A stretch of DNA of 64,000 nucleotides from Nematostella vectensis (GCF_932526225.1 NC_064040.1:17641494-17705493); one strand, 5' to 3'; positions 48,001-54,569 are shown, numbered from the stretch's first letter. Made by a program: numbers and translations. The notes: generated by a model from the sequence alone, not told the origin.

Positions 48001-49720
48001 GTATACCACCCATCACCCAACCCTAGTAAGTATAGCACCCATCACACAACCCTAGTAAGTATACCACCCATCACCCAACCCTAGTAAGTATACCACCAAT
48101 CACCCAACCCTAGTAAGTATACCACCCATCACCCAACCCTAGTAAGTATACCACCCATCACCCAACCCTAGTAAGTATAGCACCCATTACCCAACCCTAG
48201 TAAGTATACCACCCATCACCCAACCCTAGTAAGTATACCACCCATCACCCAACCCTAGTAAGTATAGCATCCACCACCCAACCCTAGTAAGTATACCACC
48301 CATCACCCAACCCTAGTAAGTATACCACCAATCACCCAACCCTAGTAAGTATACCACCCATCACCCAACCCTAGTAAGTATAGCACCCATCACACAACCC
48401 TAGTAAGTATACCACCCATCACCCAACCCTAGTAAGTATACCACCAATCACCCAACCCTAGTAAGTATACCACCCATCACCCAACCCTAGTAAGTATACC
48501 ACCCATCACCCAACCCTAGTAAGTATAGCACCCATTACCCAACCCTAGTAAGTATACCACCCATCACCCAACCCTAGTAAGTATACCACCCATCACCCAA
48601 CCCTAGTAAGTATAGCATCCACCACCCAACCGTAGTAAGTATACCACCCATCACCCAACCCTAGTAAGTATACCACCCATCACCCAACCCTAGTAAGTAT
48701 AGCATCCACCACCCAACCCTAGTAAGTATACCACCCACCACCCAACCCTAGTAAGTATACCACCCATCACCCAACCCTAGTGAGTATACCACCCATCACC
48801 CAACCCTAGTAAGTATACCACCCGCCACCCAACCCTAGTAAGTATACCACCCGCCACCCAACCCTAGTAAGTATACCACCCATCACCCAACCCTAGTAAG
48901 TATAGCACCCATCACCCAACCCTAGTAAGTATAGCACCCATTTCCCAACCCTAGTAAGTATAGCACCCATCACCCAACCCTAGTAAGTATACCACCCATC
49001 ACCAAACCCTAGTAAGTATACCACCCATCACCCAACCCTAGTAAGTATACCACCCGCCACCCAACCCTAGTAAGTATACCACCCATCACCCAACCCTAGT
49101 AAGTATACCACCCATCACCCAACCCTAGTAAGTATACCACCCATCACCCAACCCTAGTAAGTATAGCACCCATCACCCAACCCTAGTAAGTATAGCACCC
49201 ATCACCCAACCCTAGTGAGTATACCACCCGCCACCCAACCCTAGTAAGTATACCACCCGCCACCCAACCCTAGTAAGTATACCACCCATCACCCAACCCT
49301 AGTAAGTATAGCACCCATCAACCAACCCTAGTAAATATACCACCCATTACCCAACCCATAAGTATACCACCCAAAATAACTATTCGTTTGCAAGAAAGAC
49401 AGAAACCTCTATATCACCTCTTTTATCAAAGCAGTTTGCTGTAAACTCGACTCCTCGTGCATACAATCTAGAATCAGCTTCAGTAAGGGGTGATTTTCAC
49501 CATCCTTTCTTGACTCAATGGCTATGAGTGCTTGAAAAAGAAACAATTTTAAGTATTAAGTATACTTACTTATATTAACTTGTGATTTTAGTTTAAACCC
49601 CGGGGGGTTCAAACTCTCGACCAAATCTTAGTCAAATCTGTACTCTATACCTTCTAATTTATTGACAAGAGACTCTTCAACCTGAAGCTTTTGACGATAT
49701 ATTTTCTTTGGCTTCTTCAT
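130..49720 (-). CDS. THADA: THADA/Trm732-like tRNA 2'-O-methylation partner, 40-41 exons
   Basis: Gene spanning nearly the whole window; exon coordinates are in the block entries below. Known for the family: THADA (yeast Trm732) is a cytosolic helical-repeat (ARM/HEAT-like) protein that partners FTSJ1/Trm7 to 2'-O-methylate position 32 of tRNA anticodon loops; a SERCA link is reported in flies. Seen here: ordered matches to the human protein from N- to C-terminus, including DWHVRGKY, CCWRTMKEVALLLG, the DUF2428 signature TRRSAGVPFF, NILRALYRDTRLGE, VRNSSTLLFSAL, MTGREFFSRYP, RLMAARAIVPLV, NPCYLTRAV and the C-terminal CLFEKG region. Exons 1-4, 7-28 and 37-40 join in phase as modelled. Start is the ATG at 49,718-49,720, followed by a lysine-rich start (MKKPKK); stop TAG at 130-132; the 3' end lies outside the window. 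Unresolved: phase clashes between exons 5/6 and 36/37, and no exon found for about 38 residues after TRRSAGVPFFVQ. Sixteen tandem arrays fill the introns. Identity is near certain; details of four junctions are not. Confidence 0.95.
774..5318 (-). repeat. Array 1: 44-bp minisatellite carrying the last-exon acceptor
   Basis: About 100 units of 44 bp (some 56 bp, with an extra gaagcacgaggg) fill most of the last THADA intron. On the minus strand each unit contains tacctctcag|GTGATTATT, the same sequence that forms the true acceptor of exon 40 at 774. The unit is about 26 nt of intron end plus about 18 nt of exon start. Units end in TAATAA, so use of an upstream copy would put stops into the protein. 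A block of about 1,291 bp occurs twice in tandem inside the array. Confidence 0.95.
6426..9234 (-). CDS. THADA: THADA exons 33-37
   Basis: Exon 33 9189-9234 (CRQNVLHGTLLQ, human CFRQNHIHGTLLQ), exon 34 8634-8737, exon 35 7421-8177, exon 36 7123-7206, exon 37 about 6426-6565. Exon 35 is the largest (757 nt): it opens with ENPCYLTRAVFLDIAHTL (human QNPCLVTRAVYIDILFLL) and carries about 100 Ser/Lys/Glu-rich residues without a human counterpart before EVRLLALDTL. Exon 37 reads RFARDSVRCAILAFLSSLVP (human RSEIQSVALRLASKV). The acceptor chosen for exon 37 (tttttccag) needs one carried base although exon 36 ends in phase 0, so a short exon or a sequence error is likely here. Confidence 0.85.
9306..14670 (-). 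CDS. THADA: THADA exons 29-32, rest of DUF2428
   Basis: Exon 29 14548-14670 (VHSRNILRALYRDTRLGEDV), exon 30 12577-12668 (VRNSSTLLFSALVTRVFGV), exon 31 12317-12406 (MTGREFFSRYPSMHPFLLK), exon 32 9306-9533 (KTRLMAARAIVPLVSKDC). Exons 29-31 are very close to human THADA and fix the identity. Exon 32 has two possible acceptors in the same phase: 9533 (cctgtcag) and 9425 (ttcgtag). The longer form gives a length nearer human THADA, but its extra 36 residues align poorly, so the start is uncertain. Confidence 0.9.
10275..10400. repeat. GC-rich short palindromic segment, possible MITE piece
   Basis: A GC island in AT-rich intron 31 with small palindromes (ggccgcaggcc, gcccgcaggc) and gagcgcgaggtccgtac. 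It looks like a dispersed mobile fragment, but no terminal repeats or target duplication were found. Confidence 0.3.
10868..11030. repeat. Hairpin cluster with two direct repeats
   Basis: About 37 bp beginning ttaaccggttggtcaacccg occurs at about 10,876 and again at about 10,994. Between the copies lies CAACCCGCTgtaACGGGTTG, a near-perfect 20-bp inverted repeat, and a related caacctgctacagcgggttg. The whole block could fold into stacked hairpins. Function unknown. Confidence 0.7.
11182..11460 (-). pseudogene. C-terminal fragment of an unrecognised, probably multicopy ORF
   Basis: A 92-codon open stretch ends at TAA (11,182). It holds ALFSNAIIHGGQFSV, a proline run and an acidic tail SDSDDELAV. 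The region upstream is closed by a stop, and it abuts a Penelope-like end, so this looks like a stranded fragment of a mobile or expanded gene family in a THADA intron. I do not recognise the family with confidence. Confidence 0.4.
11545..11821 (+). mobile_element. Penelope-like element 3' end fragment
   Basis: About 276 bp nearly identical to 62,525-62,796, the end of the Penelope-like insertion described below, including tagcgcgcgctattctag, the ctgaagaagtc stem-loop and the terminal ttttgattctatg. No coding part is present. Confidence 0.85.
11877..12170. repeat. Array 2: pure TAATA pentanucleotide microsatellite
   Basis: About 58 near-perfect copies of TAATA in intron 31, 147 bp downstream (in gene sense) of exon 31. 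Open reading frames through it on the minus strand are trivial, because the repeat lacks stops in three frames. Confidence 0.98.
13312..14529. repeat. Array 3: 24-bp minisatellite after exon 29
   Basis: About 50 copies of a 24-bp unit (gggtaaccacccacgggtct plus cact) beginning 18 nt past the exon 29 donor. On the minus strand every unit reads TTACCCA|GTGAGACC, a donor-like sequence. Because 24 is a multiple of 3, long ORFs run in several frames on both strands (WVTTHGSH, GGYPVRPM); they are repeat translations, not genes. Confidence 0.96.
17455..17806. repeat. Array 4: 24-bp minisatellite abutting the exon 28 donor
   Basis: About 14.5 copies of ggtggtgatagaagtggtga plus tagg, ending 5 nt from the exon 28 donor. 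In the exon 28 reading frame the array is open and would encode PLLSPPLS repeats up to a stop near 17,377. Confidence 0.96.
17812..20768 (-). CDS. THADA: THADA exons 24-28, start of DUF2428
   Basis: Exon 24 20584-20768, exon 25 19846-19982, exon 26 19541-19701, exon 27 19250-19359, exon 28 17812-17944. Phases chain throughout. Exon 25 has VTSSSPEGHVIDD (human IQSSSPEGLIPMD); exon 26 LLVCCWRTMKEVALLLGDL; exon 27 HRGAFELAYTGFMKL; exon 28 the family signature SGTRRSAGVPFFVQ. Exon 28's donor CAG|GTGCCA is weak and the reading frame runs on open through the array that begins 5 nt later. No exon was found for the roughly 38 residues that follow this signature in human THADA. Confidence 0.92.
18556..18742. 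mobile_element. Penelope-like terminal fragment, inverted pair
   Basis: Contains accaaaaactgg, a copy of the aaagtcttattacagacgaaaatt stem region and cagtttttggtgta, then a second accaaaaactgg with aagacttcttcagggcagac in the opposite sense. This matches the ends of the 61.3-62.8 kb element in head-to-head order, within THADA intron 27. Confidence 0.75.
20785..20950. repeat. Array 5: 33-bp repeat upstream of exon 24 acceptor
   Basis: Five copies of a 33-bp unit (catatagcagacagagaaaa core) starting 16 nt outside exon 24. In gene sense each unit is a pyrimidine-rich tract (CTTTTCTCTGTCTGC), so the array multiplies polypyrimidine sequence in front of the acceptor. Confidence 0.9.
21258..21720 (-). 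repeat. Array 6: 33-bp minisatellite containing the exon 23 donor
   Basis: About 14 copies of a 33-bp unit (some 30-31 bp). In gene sense each unit carries GACCCAAAG|GTAAACAC, and the copy nearest the exon is the real end of exon 23. The unit is 11 codons with no stop (VNTEYLAGDPK), so the next donor would add 11 residues in frame; the third unit introduces TAA. Confidence 0.95.
21693..29381 (-). CDS. THADA: THADA exons 19-23
   Basis: Exon 19 29226-29381 (weak donor AAG|GTTGGC), exon 20 28219-28317, exon 21 23077-23197, exon 22 22478-22629, exon 23 21693-21860. All phases chain. Exon 19 has RLDALGLLCDSPRTTESVS (human RIDTLGLLCESNRSTEIVS); exon 21 LLFSSLFPGASF (human LFEALFPGSSY); exon 22 GLMKCFSDTYDVNKQLAYDL (human TLMECFTSTFEDVKILAFDL). 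Exon 20's donor is the edge of a 4.7-kb array whose every unit repeats that donor. Exon 23 ends inside a 33-bp repeat unit, reading ESATEYLAGDPK before the donor AAG|GTAAAC. Confidence 0.92.
22745..22895. repeat. Array 7: four 36-bp repeats in intron 21
   Basis: Four copies with exact 36-bp spacing (ggtctatgg or ggtccatgg, then aaggtggaaaaaccc), about 120 bp upstream of the exon 22 acceptor in gene sense. Confidence 0.9.
23540..28218 (-). repeat. Array 8: 49-bp minisatellite copying the exon 20 donor
   Basis: About 95 units of 49 bp (some 43 bp) fill intron 20. Each unit in gene sense has CTACACG|GTAAGTAGAG. The outermost unit is the true exon 20 donor, CATACACG|GTAAGTATAG, with the same downstream GTGGCTTGCTATGT. 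Multi-unit blocks recur, for example the variant with gtagacctgagagacc near 24,805 and 27,300, and the cttcctgtgtag variant at five places. Confidence 0.96.
29700..29930. repeat. Array 9: CAACAATAG-type repeat
   Basis: Roughly ten imperfect 21-25 bp units with the core ggcaacaatagcaaca in intron 18. No splice-like signal is evident in the unit. Confidence 0.85.
29955..31292. repeat. Array 10: 30-bp G-rich minisatellite
   Basis: About 44 copies of a 30-bp unit (gggtggagggggtatggctg plus gagagggcat) in intron 18. In gene sense each unit contains CCCTCTCCAG|CC, which resembles an acceptor. Strong strand asymmetry (G-rich on plus). Since 30 is a multiple of 3, ORFs of 450-514 codons appear on both strands; they have no other support. 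Confidence 0.96.
31544..34688 (-). CDS. THADA: THADA exons 13-18
   Basis: Exon 13 34619-34688, exon 14 34048-34238, exon 15 33214-33297, exon 16 33049-33114, exon 17 32029-32101, exon 18 31544-31719. All phases chain without conflict. Exon 13 holds VRHVTKAIFENV (human LRHQTKIMFKNL). Exon 14 holds QDWHVRGKYGPLCC, the best conserved stretch of the N-terminal half. Exon 17 holds CLPKLLKCCPESL (human YLPKLLSYSPESL). Exon 18 holds VKALVTCLKTARSLG (human LGALMACLRIARAHG). Donors and acceptors are ordinary GT-AG. Confidence 0.92.
32165..32335. repeat. Array 11: 30-bp repeat upstream of exon 17
   Basis: About 5.5 copies of accaatcaacaagcaccaag plus cacgcagcga, about 65 bp upstream of the exon 17 acceptor in gene sense. 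Confidence 0.9.
33340..33560. repeat. Array 12: imperfect GAT/AAT-rich low-complexity repeat
   Basis: Degenerate gatgatgacaatgatgatag-type sequence between exons 14 and 15, starting about 45 bp upstream of exon 15. It has no sharp period. Confidence 0.8.
35292..35790 (+). pseudogene. Possible decayed coding segment in intron 12
   Basis: ATG at 35,292 opens 55 codons (MGSSIESTRPKVLELTDPSD start, acidic middle) ending at TGA. In the same frame a second open stretch starts at ATG 35,550 (VNSSRKEVDSELVNGES), and a third in another frame reads TLNGKLKDDDSTIEVLVDK. Composition is protein-like and richer in charged residues than surrounding intron, suggesting a broken retrocopy or gene fragment. 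No homology recognised. Confidence 0.3.
37465..37757. repeat. Array 13: 45-bp minisatellite in intron 12
   Basis: About 6.5 copies with 45-bp spacing (tcaagcagtgtccttattaa core) in the middle of the 3.7-kb intron between exons 12 and 13, far from either exon. Confidence 0.93.
38365..41501 (-). CDS. THADA: THADA exons 7-12
   Basis: Exon 7 41305-41501, exon 8 41122-41210, exon 9 39992-40123, exon 10 39100-39122, exon 11 38936-39001, exon 12 38365-38473. All phases chain. Exon 8 encodes TASGMAICLVLSVILGSDKL (human TSGLAIILFIKTM); its 3' part and donor are the unit of a 71-bp tandem array. Exon 10 is only 23 nt (DLYHLCK) and its two leftover bases join exon 11 to give the S before VKDPTF, matching human IKEPTL. 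Exon 12 ends WSNWDHPTE, matching human YTHWEHPLD; its acceptor is cactctag|GAATG because the nearer AG gives a stop. Confidence 0.88.
39340..39615 (-). mobile_element. tRNA-derived SINE, 5' end degraded
   Basis: On the minus strand a Pol III B box GGTTCGAATCC (plus positions 39,574-39,584) is followed by tggc, then a central domain with gtaaggacactaaaccggag and gtccc. The central part resembles the deeply conserved SINE domain reported in cnidarian and other metazoan SINEs (Nin-DC type), from memory. A related copy is at 51.7 kb. Confidence 0.6.
40258..41190 (-). repeat. THADA: Array 14: 13 copies of the 3' part of exon 8 plus its donor
   Basis: Thirteen units spaced exactly 71 bp from 40,261 to 41,113, with only point differences. 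The unit in gene sense is the last ~55 nt of exon 8 (GGCCATCTGCCTGGTTCTCA onward), the donor TTGTCT|GTAAGTATAC and a few intron bases. The first copy in gene sense is the real exon 8. As 71 is not a multiple of 3, reading into the next unit hits TAG in the CATCTTAGG segment. Confidence 0.97.
41726..42868 (+). mobile_element. Dead Tc1/mariner-type DNA transposon
   Basis: A 1,143-bp element flanked by TA on both sides, with about 30-bp inverted termini (CAGGATGTCGCAAAAGTTCG left; CAGGGTGTCTCAAAAGTTCG as right-end complement, both continuing tgcccctttt). Inside on plus are pieces of a transposase: a helix-turn-helix region (RFSVKEIAKILEKSERWVKK), VLFSDE, then WGGVTSRG and FVQDGAPAHTARP in shifted frames. 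The middle of the protein is deleted and several stops and frameshifts are present, so it is inactive. It lies in the THADA intron before exon 7. Confidence 0.9.
42890..44227 (+). mobile_element. Internally deleted Penelope-like element with terminal direct repeats
   Basis: Direct repeats of about 62 bp (ttgattctttgcttgtgcg start) at 42,910-42,972 and 44,163-44,224 act as the element's LTR-like ends. Between them an ORF at 43,138-43,470 (110 aa) has a basic N-terminal part and a coiled-coil tail. A broken GIY-YIG-type C-terminus follows (VILIDKCLDERSLRAKEGQW near 43,880-43,965). The reverse transcriptase is missing. It begins about 22 bp past the Tc1/mariner element, suggesting insertion in the same hot spot. 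Confidence 0.75.
44256..49720 (-). CDS. THADA: THADA exons 1-6 plus candidate 44-nt exon (N-terminus)
   Basis: Exon 1 49651-49720, exon 2 49418-49530, exon 3 46194-46303, exon 4 45978-46077, exon 5 44529-44604, exon 6 44370-44429. Phases chain correctly from 1 to 5. Exon 3 carries CDPAVSVCLQILSEIF and exon 5 DTISSLMENFKL, matching human CDPTIQSCLDIL and DNISSCMENFNL. Exon 6 (ARRLLKIMEEK) must be read in phase 0, yet exon 5 leaves one extra base, so a microexon or a sequence error lies between them. A candidate exon at 44256-44299 (acceptor catttag, donor AAG|GTAAG) is 3n+2 long, exactly what joins exon 6 to exon 7, but its peptide is not clearly conserved. Confidence 0.85.
44826..45945. repeat. 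Array 15: 40-bp minisatellite after exon 4
   Basis: About 28 units of 40 bp (cacacattctgccttgagcc core), starting 33 nt past the exon 4 donor. In gene sense most units contain GGG|GTGAGTGTGG, a donor-like string resembling the real donor ACT|GTGAGTACAG. Confidence 0.95.
47296..49372. repeat. Array 16: 29-bp minisatellite after exon 2
   Basis: About 71 copies of a 29-bp unit (ccctagtaagtataccaccc plus atcacccaa), ending 46 nt from exon 2. The donor-like GTAAGTATACC lies on the plus strand, antisense to THADA, unlike the other arrays. Confidence 0.96.
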
Positions 49721-50230
49721 CTTAAAACCAGATCAACCATAACAAAATATTAGAAAAACATAACACCACACTTCGTCCGCCATTTTAGTTTGATACACGT
49801 GCAAGCGTTTTCCGGTCAGCGGTATGTTTTTTTTGGGGGAGAAATCATAATTTTAAGCTTAATTAACGGTATAAATATATGCCATTTACGGGTGCTCCAT
49901 TGAAATAACTAGTATTGTATCGTATACAATAAACTACTATTAAAAATGAGCTTACATCCTTAAAAAAGTTGTTTTCAAAATTTTTTATTTGTCCGAGTAG
50001 TTATCGATTTGTCTCGAGGGTGCATTATGGGATTTGTTGATACCGGTCGGCTTGAAGTCGCTTGAAATCTTTTTGAGAGGAGCAATAAGAAACCAATCCA
50101 AAAATCATAAAAAGGTCAACATCTCTACAAAAAGGCCACGGCGATATTTGAAATACGGTTATAAGTACCTGATCTCTAAACATTTCGTACAAAACAGCGC
50201 TTGGAATTGATATTTTCAAGAATAGGAATT
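49721..50230. promoter_or_regulatory. Divergent intergenic region between THADA and TMEM229
   Basis: The two start codons are 510 bp apart and point away from each other, so this segment must hold both 5' UTRs and probably a shared promoter. No convincing TATA box was seen. At about 50,021 the sequence tgcattatggga is, on the minus strand, TCCCATAATGCA, similar to the TCCCA..ATGC core bound by ZNF143/Staf at many bidirectional promoters. Whether cnidarians use it is inference. Confidence 0.45.
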
Positions 50231-50776
50231 ATGACCGTTGGGCAAGGGAAGATATGCGATTCTTGTAAGAGTCCATCGTCAGGTGCGACAACAAAGATTC
50301 ATCCAAGCTCCTCTTGTCTTCCTGTCGCTTCTAGACTTATCCTGTACGGCTTGTGCGGGTTTTTCGCTGAAGTGATGTTTACCGCAACGTGGTATTTTGT
50401 GGATTCTGCCAAATACAGGCACGGATGGAAGCTACATGGTTGCACTTCCGTTTGGTCATTTCCGATCTACTCTTTGTCTTCGTATGTCGTGGAAAAGATG
50501 TTCTTGTGCTTGGATGGCAAAGTGCACATATTTATTCGTGGGTTTATTTACCTTGTGTGGACTTATCTATGGGAATTCTCCACAGGCTGGATTCTTCGTC
50601 AGTTCAATGCCTGCCCATGGGACTACAGTGATTACACATATTGGAACATCATGGGACTCATCACATTTGACTATGCGCCATTGTGGTATTTCGGGTCGTT
50701 GTTACTAGAAATTGTCGTGATTCAAAGTGCTTTGCAGCTTCAGTACAAGACATTCCAGCACAGAAAAATAGATTAG
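50231..50776 (+). CDS. TMEM229: TMEM229-family multipass membrane protein
   Basis: Intronless ORF of 181 residues; ATG at 50,231 is the first in frame, and the human family members are of similar size (TMEM229B about 167). Matches to TMEM229B run through the whole protein: EVMFTATWYF (human EVMFTAAWEF), TSVWSFPIY (TSVWALFIY), VWTYLWEFSTG (LWTYLWEFTTG), ILRQFNACPWDYS (identical) and MGLITFDYAPLW (MGLITLEYAVPW). Four hydrophobic segments lie near residues 36-57, 74-96, 103-123 and 151-171. The N-terminal 30 residues are soluble, with a CDSC pair, and are not conserved. The family's molecular role is not established. Divergent from THADA; AATAAA lies about 85 bp past the stop, inside a duplicated 201-bp segment. 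Identity firm; A versus B subtype cannot be assigned. Confidence 0.93.
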   Translation: MTVGQGKICDSCKSPSSGATTKIHPSSSCLPVASRLILYGLCGFFAEVMFTATWYFVDSAKYRHGWKLHGCTSVWSFPIYSLSSYVVEKMFLCLDGKVHIFIRGFIYLVWTYLWEFSTGWILRQFNACPWDYSDYTYWNIMGLITFDYAPLWYFGSLLLEIVVIQSALQLQYKTFQHRKID

Positions 50777-50845
50777 AGACTTTTCTCCGAGACTTTTCCC
50801 CCAAACTAACGCAGCAAAGCAAGAAATTCATAACTTAACGGGCTA

Positions 50846-51248
50846 AATTCAAAATTTAATAATAAATTTACTTTTATGATAATGGATACATCAAAAGAAA
50901 ATCAATGAAAGTAGGTCTAGATTTAAATGACAATGAAAAACTACTTTTTTCTCCAATTTTTGTCAGTTCATTTCATTGTTCATGTATTTATATTTTAAGT
51001 ATGGGATTTGGAACCTGTTTTTTTGTCAATCCCACAGTAAAAAGATAATTCAAAATTTAATAATAAATTTACTTTTATGATAATGGATACATCAAAAGAA
51101 AATCATTGAAAGTAGGTCTAGATTTAAATGACAATGAAAAACTACTTTTTTCTCCAATTTTTGTCAGTTCATTTCATTGTTCATGTATTTATATTTTAAG
51201 TATGGGATTTGGAACCTGTTTTTTTTGTCAATCCCACAGTAAAAATAT
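50846..51248. repeat. 201-bp tandem duplication downstream of TMEM229
   Basis: The segment 50,846-51,046 is repeated almost exactly at 51,047-51,248 (aatcaatg versus aatcattg and one extra T are the visible differences). It includes AATAAA, so the gene has two candidate poly(A) regions. The near identity implies a recent event. Confidence 0.95.
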
Positions 51249-51631
51249 ATTTTTAAGAAAAGTAAGAAGCCATTTATAATGAATTCCAAGTCAATCCAAA
51301 TTTACAGCATTTTTAAATTGGAAATTTGTTGATATTCTTATAAAAAATGTGTCATGTGTGAATTATAAGATCTACAGTATATTGAAAAACTATATTGTAG
51401 CAATATTTTATCCTGGTCTGGCCATTCAAATATTTACAGTGTTTTGTTTTGCAAAGGGCTTTTGAAACAATGATATAAAACATTTTTTTTTTACTGATAT
51501 CTGGCTTCCTACTAGTACAGTGTACTGAACTATATTTCTGGGGTTTGGGGATTTGGTTCACAATAAAAGTGAGAGAAGGAGATAATAATAATAATATAAT
51601 AACAAAAACAATATAGTTGAGGCACATCCAT

Positions 51632-51900
51632 GTGGTGGTTCTTCGTCATCTGGGTCCAGAGAGAGATAGCTAGGCTGCCTCATTGTCAGTAAAGGGCGCA
51701 TAGTAAGAAAACGAAGCTCCAGACTCAAAAAAGGCTGGAAACTGGGAGCAATTCTCTACTCTTACGAAAAAACACATAGGCTCTTTAGTGTCCCCTTTAC
51801 ATTGTGAGTGAAGCATTTAGGAGACGGGACCTCAGTTTTGTGTCTCATCCAAAAGACTGGAAACACAGGAGAAACAAGAACCTGGAATCCTGGCAACAGT
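51632..51900 (-). mobile_element. SINE relative of the 39.4-kb copy
   Basis: Shares with the 39.4-kb element, in the same orientation, the central stretch that in plus sense reads gggacct followed by ctcag, and the aagactg-aaacac-ggagaa motif. The B box was not found, so the tRNA-like head is lost or diverged. Confidence 0.5.
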
Positions 51901-54539
51901 AATAATGATAATCCAGAATAACACACTAGACAGCTACAGTAGCCAAAAGGCTATACAGTATTCTAACCTTATTAGGTTTTTGTTGTCATTAAAATTCCTC
52001 TTTTCCATTCCATTTGGAACAAATAGGGCCTTCTCAACCTCTGAATGGCCCATCTAAGCATGTGGGTACATGTTGCTGTTTTAAACAGAAGGATGTGTTG
52101 CTTGCCCTTTGCCAAACCTCAAAACACTGGGTACCAATGCTACTGTATCAGCTTGGTCTCACTCTGAGTACTGCTCTTTGTATGCCTATGACTCACAACT
52201 GGGTTCTGTGTCCGATTTCTTTCATCTACAAAAAGACATCTCTTTTTGAGTTGTGTTATTGTGTTTTGATAGCTGTGTTTCGTGTTCATTCATAAAGAGT
52301 ATGGTGGTAACCTGGGGCTGGATACAAACATCAAGGATAGCCTGGTGCAAGCTCACCCTTAAGCAACCCTGGTACCTTTTCCTGTCTCCATCCTAAATGC
52401 AAGACACTCCAATAAAACAGACGAGGGTGATCATCGGCAAAATCAATGTACATAGGGTACATATAGCACATTGGCTAGGGTAGGGTATAGCACATTGGGT
52501 GTGGAAAAACTCACTGTGCAGATACAAATCACTGCTTTGTAGTTTTTATGGGGTAAGCTCACCCTACCCATGATGCATTGTTGGGGGTAAGGGTTACGGT
52601 TTCTAGATTCTAAACATTTCCATTTAATAGCCTAACCAAGAAAGGTGGTGAACTAACGGGTGGAAGTCAGATAAATACCTTAATAGTAGTAGGAGTATAG
52701 AGTACCTTTATTATAAATGTACACTATTGTTCAGAGGTCAATTGTCTTGTTTCGGTCTTATAAATAAATTAGAAATTTAGAAAGTATAAAGCGAGTAGAG
52801 AGCTTTTGGTTGCCAGGGATAGAGGCAAACTAACAAAAAAAATAAACGTATCAACCCTTCAATCCTAGATCGGGCCTAGGGTGAGTTTAATGGCAATAAA
52901 TTATGATAAATTAAGCTAAAATAGAAAATCACGCAGACGTAACTCTAAGCCATGCAGTAATATTAAAAAATTGTTAAGCAGGAAGTTCTTGTTAAGTGCA
53001 CTTATTATCGGGCTACGACTTTTTCTTTGGTGTGAATAGAAATTCATTCATGCGATAAGCAAGCCCATTAAGACAAAATACCCTACATATGAGCACTATT
53101 GTACGATCTTTCAATGGGGAATGAATTAGCAGATAATAGACCCGTTAACAAACAATGTTATAATATATAAATATATAAATAAAAATATATAAATATATAA
53201 ATAATAATAGCTTGACTGAGCACTTTCCTAACATTTTCCCCTTTCCCTATTACCTTTAGGTTTGATATGAAACTGTTTTGAAAAAGCACAAGTTTGTTAT
53301 TATCTTTATATAATTTATTAAGTAAGTACCTTGCCCTAATAAAAACCCTTTTATAGAAGTTCCATTCATATACACTACTACAGTAGCACTAGGTGCATTC
53401 TGACCGGCTTTGCCCTTGCAAAGAAACAAATAATGGATGAAACAGCATTCCAAATATAGAATGATATAGTTAGATACACTTCATTTGCCATTTACTAGTG
53501 ATACTCCATCACCAAGGAAATTAAAATCCACAAATATACCTCAGTCATGCATTACATATTGGTGAACCCACCCTTTAGCATGGTGGCCTGCTGTCTATTT
53601 TATTTTATAGAAACCCTGCAGCTGGATCCACACATGCTAATGCTACTGCAAAATTAAATGCAATCAAATGGAGGAGAACAAATAGACTTGGGAAGCAAAT
53701 TAAAAGCAAACTTGATATTACTGATTAGTGCTAAATGAAAATGTCTAATTTCAAACCAGGGTGCAGAGGGGTAACTGCAAATAATTGTCAATTGCATATA
53801 AAAATAGTCAATAGAGAGAGAAAAAAGAAACTGGGACTATATTTTTGATAAAAACTTTAACAGTATTGCAACAACTTGATTGAGCACTCTCCTATCATTC
53901 CCCCTTTCCTCGTTATCTTCAGGTTGATAAAAAATGTGTTACAGATTTACAGTATCATTGACACAAAGCATCTTTCTCTAAAAACCCTATTACACCTATA
54001 CTGCTGTATCAAAGTAAGAAAGCCCGGCTACATTTGCCTATTCTTATGTCTTCCAGCCTTTAGCATCAAGCATGACCCTCAGGTAGTCCTTGGTTGGTTT
54101 AACCTAAATAAAAGTGAAAACAATTAACTTGGGTGTATGTTTTTCTTTCAAATTAATATTTTTATCATCCCATTTATAACCTTACTAATTTTCCATAACT
54201 ATTTGAATAAAAATAAATAAACACATTATATAGTATGCAAGATGCAGACAATATAAGCTTGAGCAAAAAAAATATAGGTTGCATTTTTGGTTTTTATTTT
54301 CGATGAAAAAATTATCTTGTTACTGTAAAGTATTTATGATAATGTTGAAAAAGTTGCTGTATCTTCAAAAAGACTAAATACACAGGATATAAATACAAGA
54401 AAGGTATTCTTTAGCAATATGTGACAGGATATTAGGCTGCATCTTTTTAGCAGCCTAAATGAAAACAAATCATACATCAATATACCAAATAAGTTTATAA
54501 AACTTGTTGCATCTCCTCTCTCAAGGCCCTTCACTGAAT
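51901..54539. other. Intergenic, AT-rich, no gene seen
   Basis: No ORF with recognisable protein. Two diverged copies of one segment are visible: 53,213-53,420 and 53,870-54,010 both contain gagcact-tcctatcattcccc-like sequence and, further on, gacc/cccggct with cttgcc/tttgcc. This suggests an old dispersed repeat family. Confidence 0.5.
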
Positions 54540-54569
54540 TAACAATGAATCCATAATGACTGGAACAGT

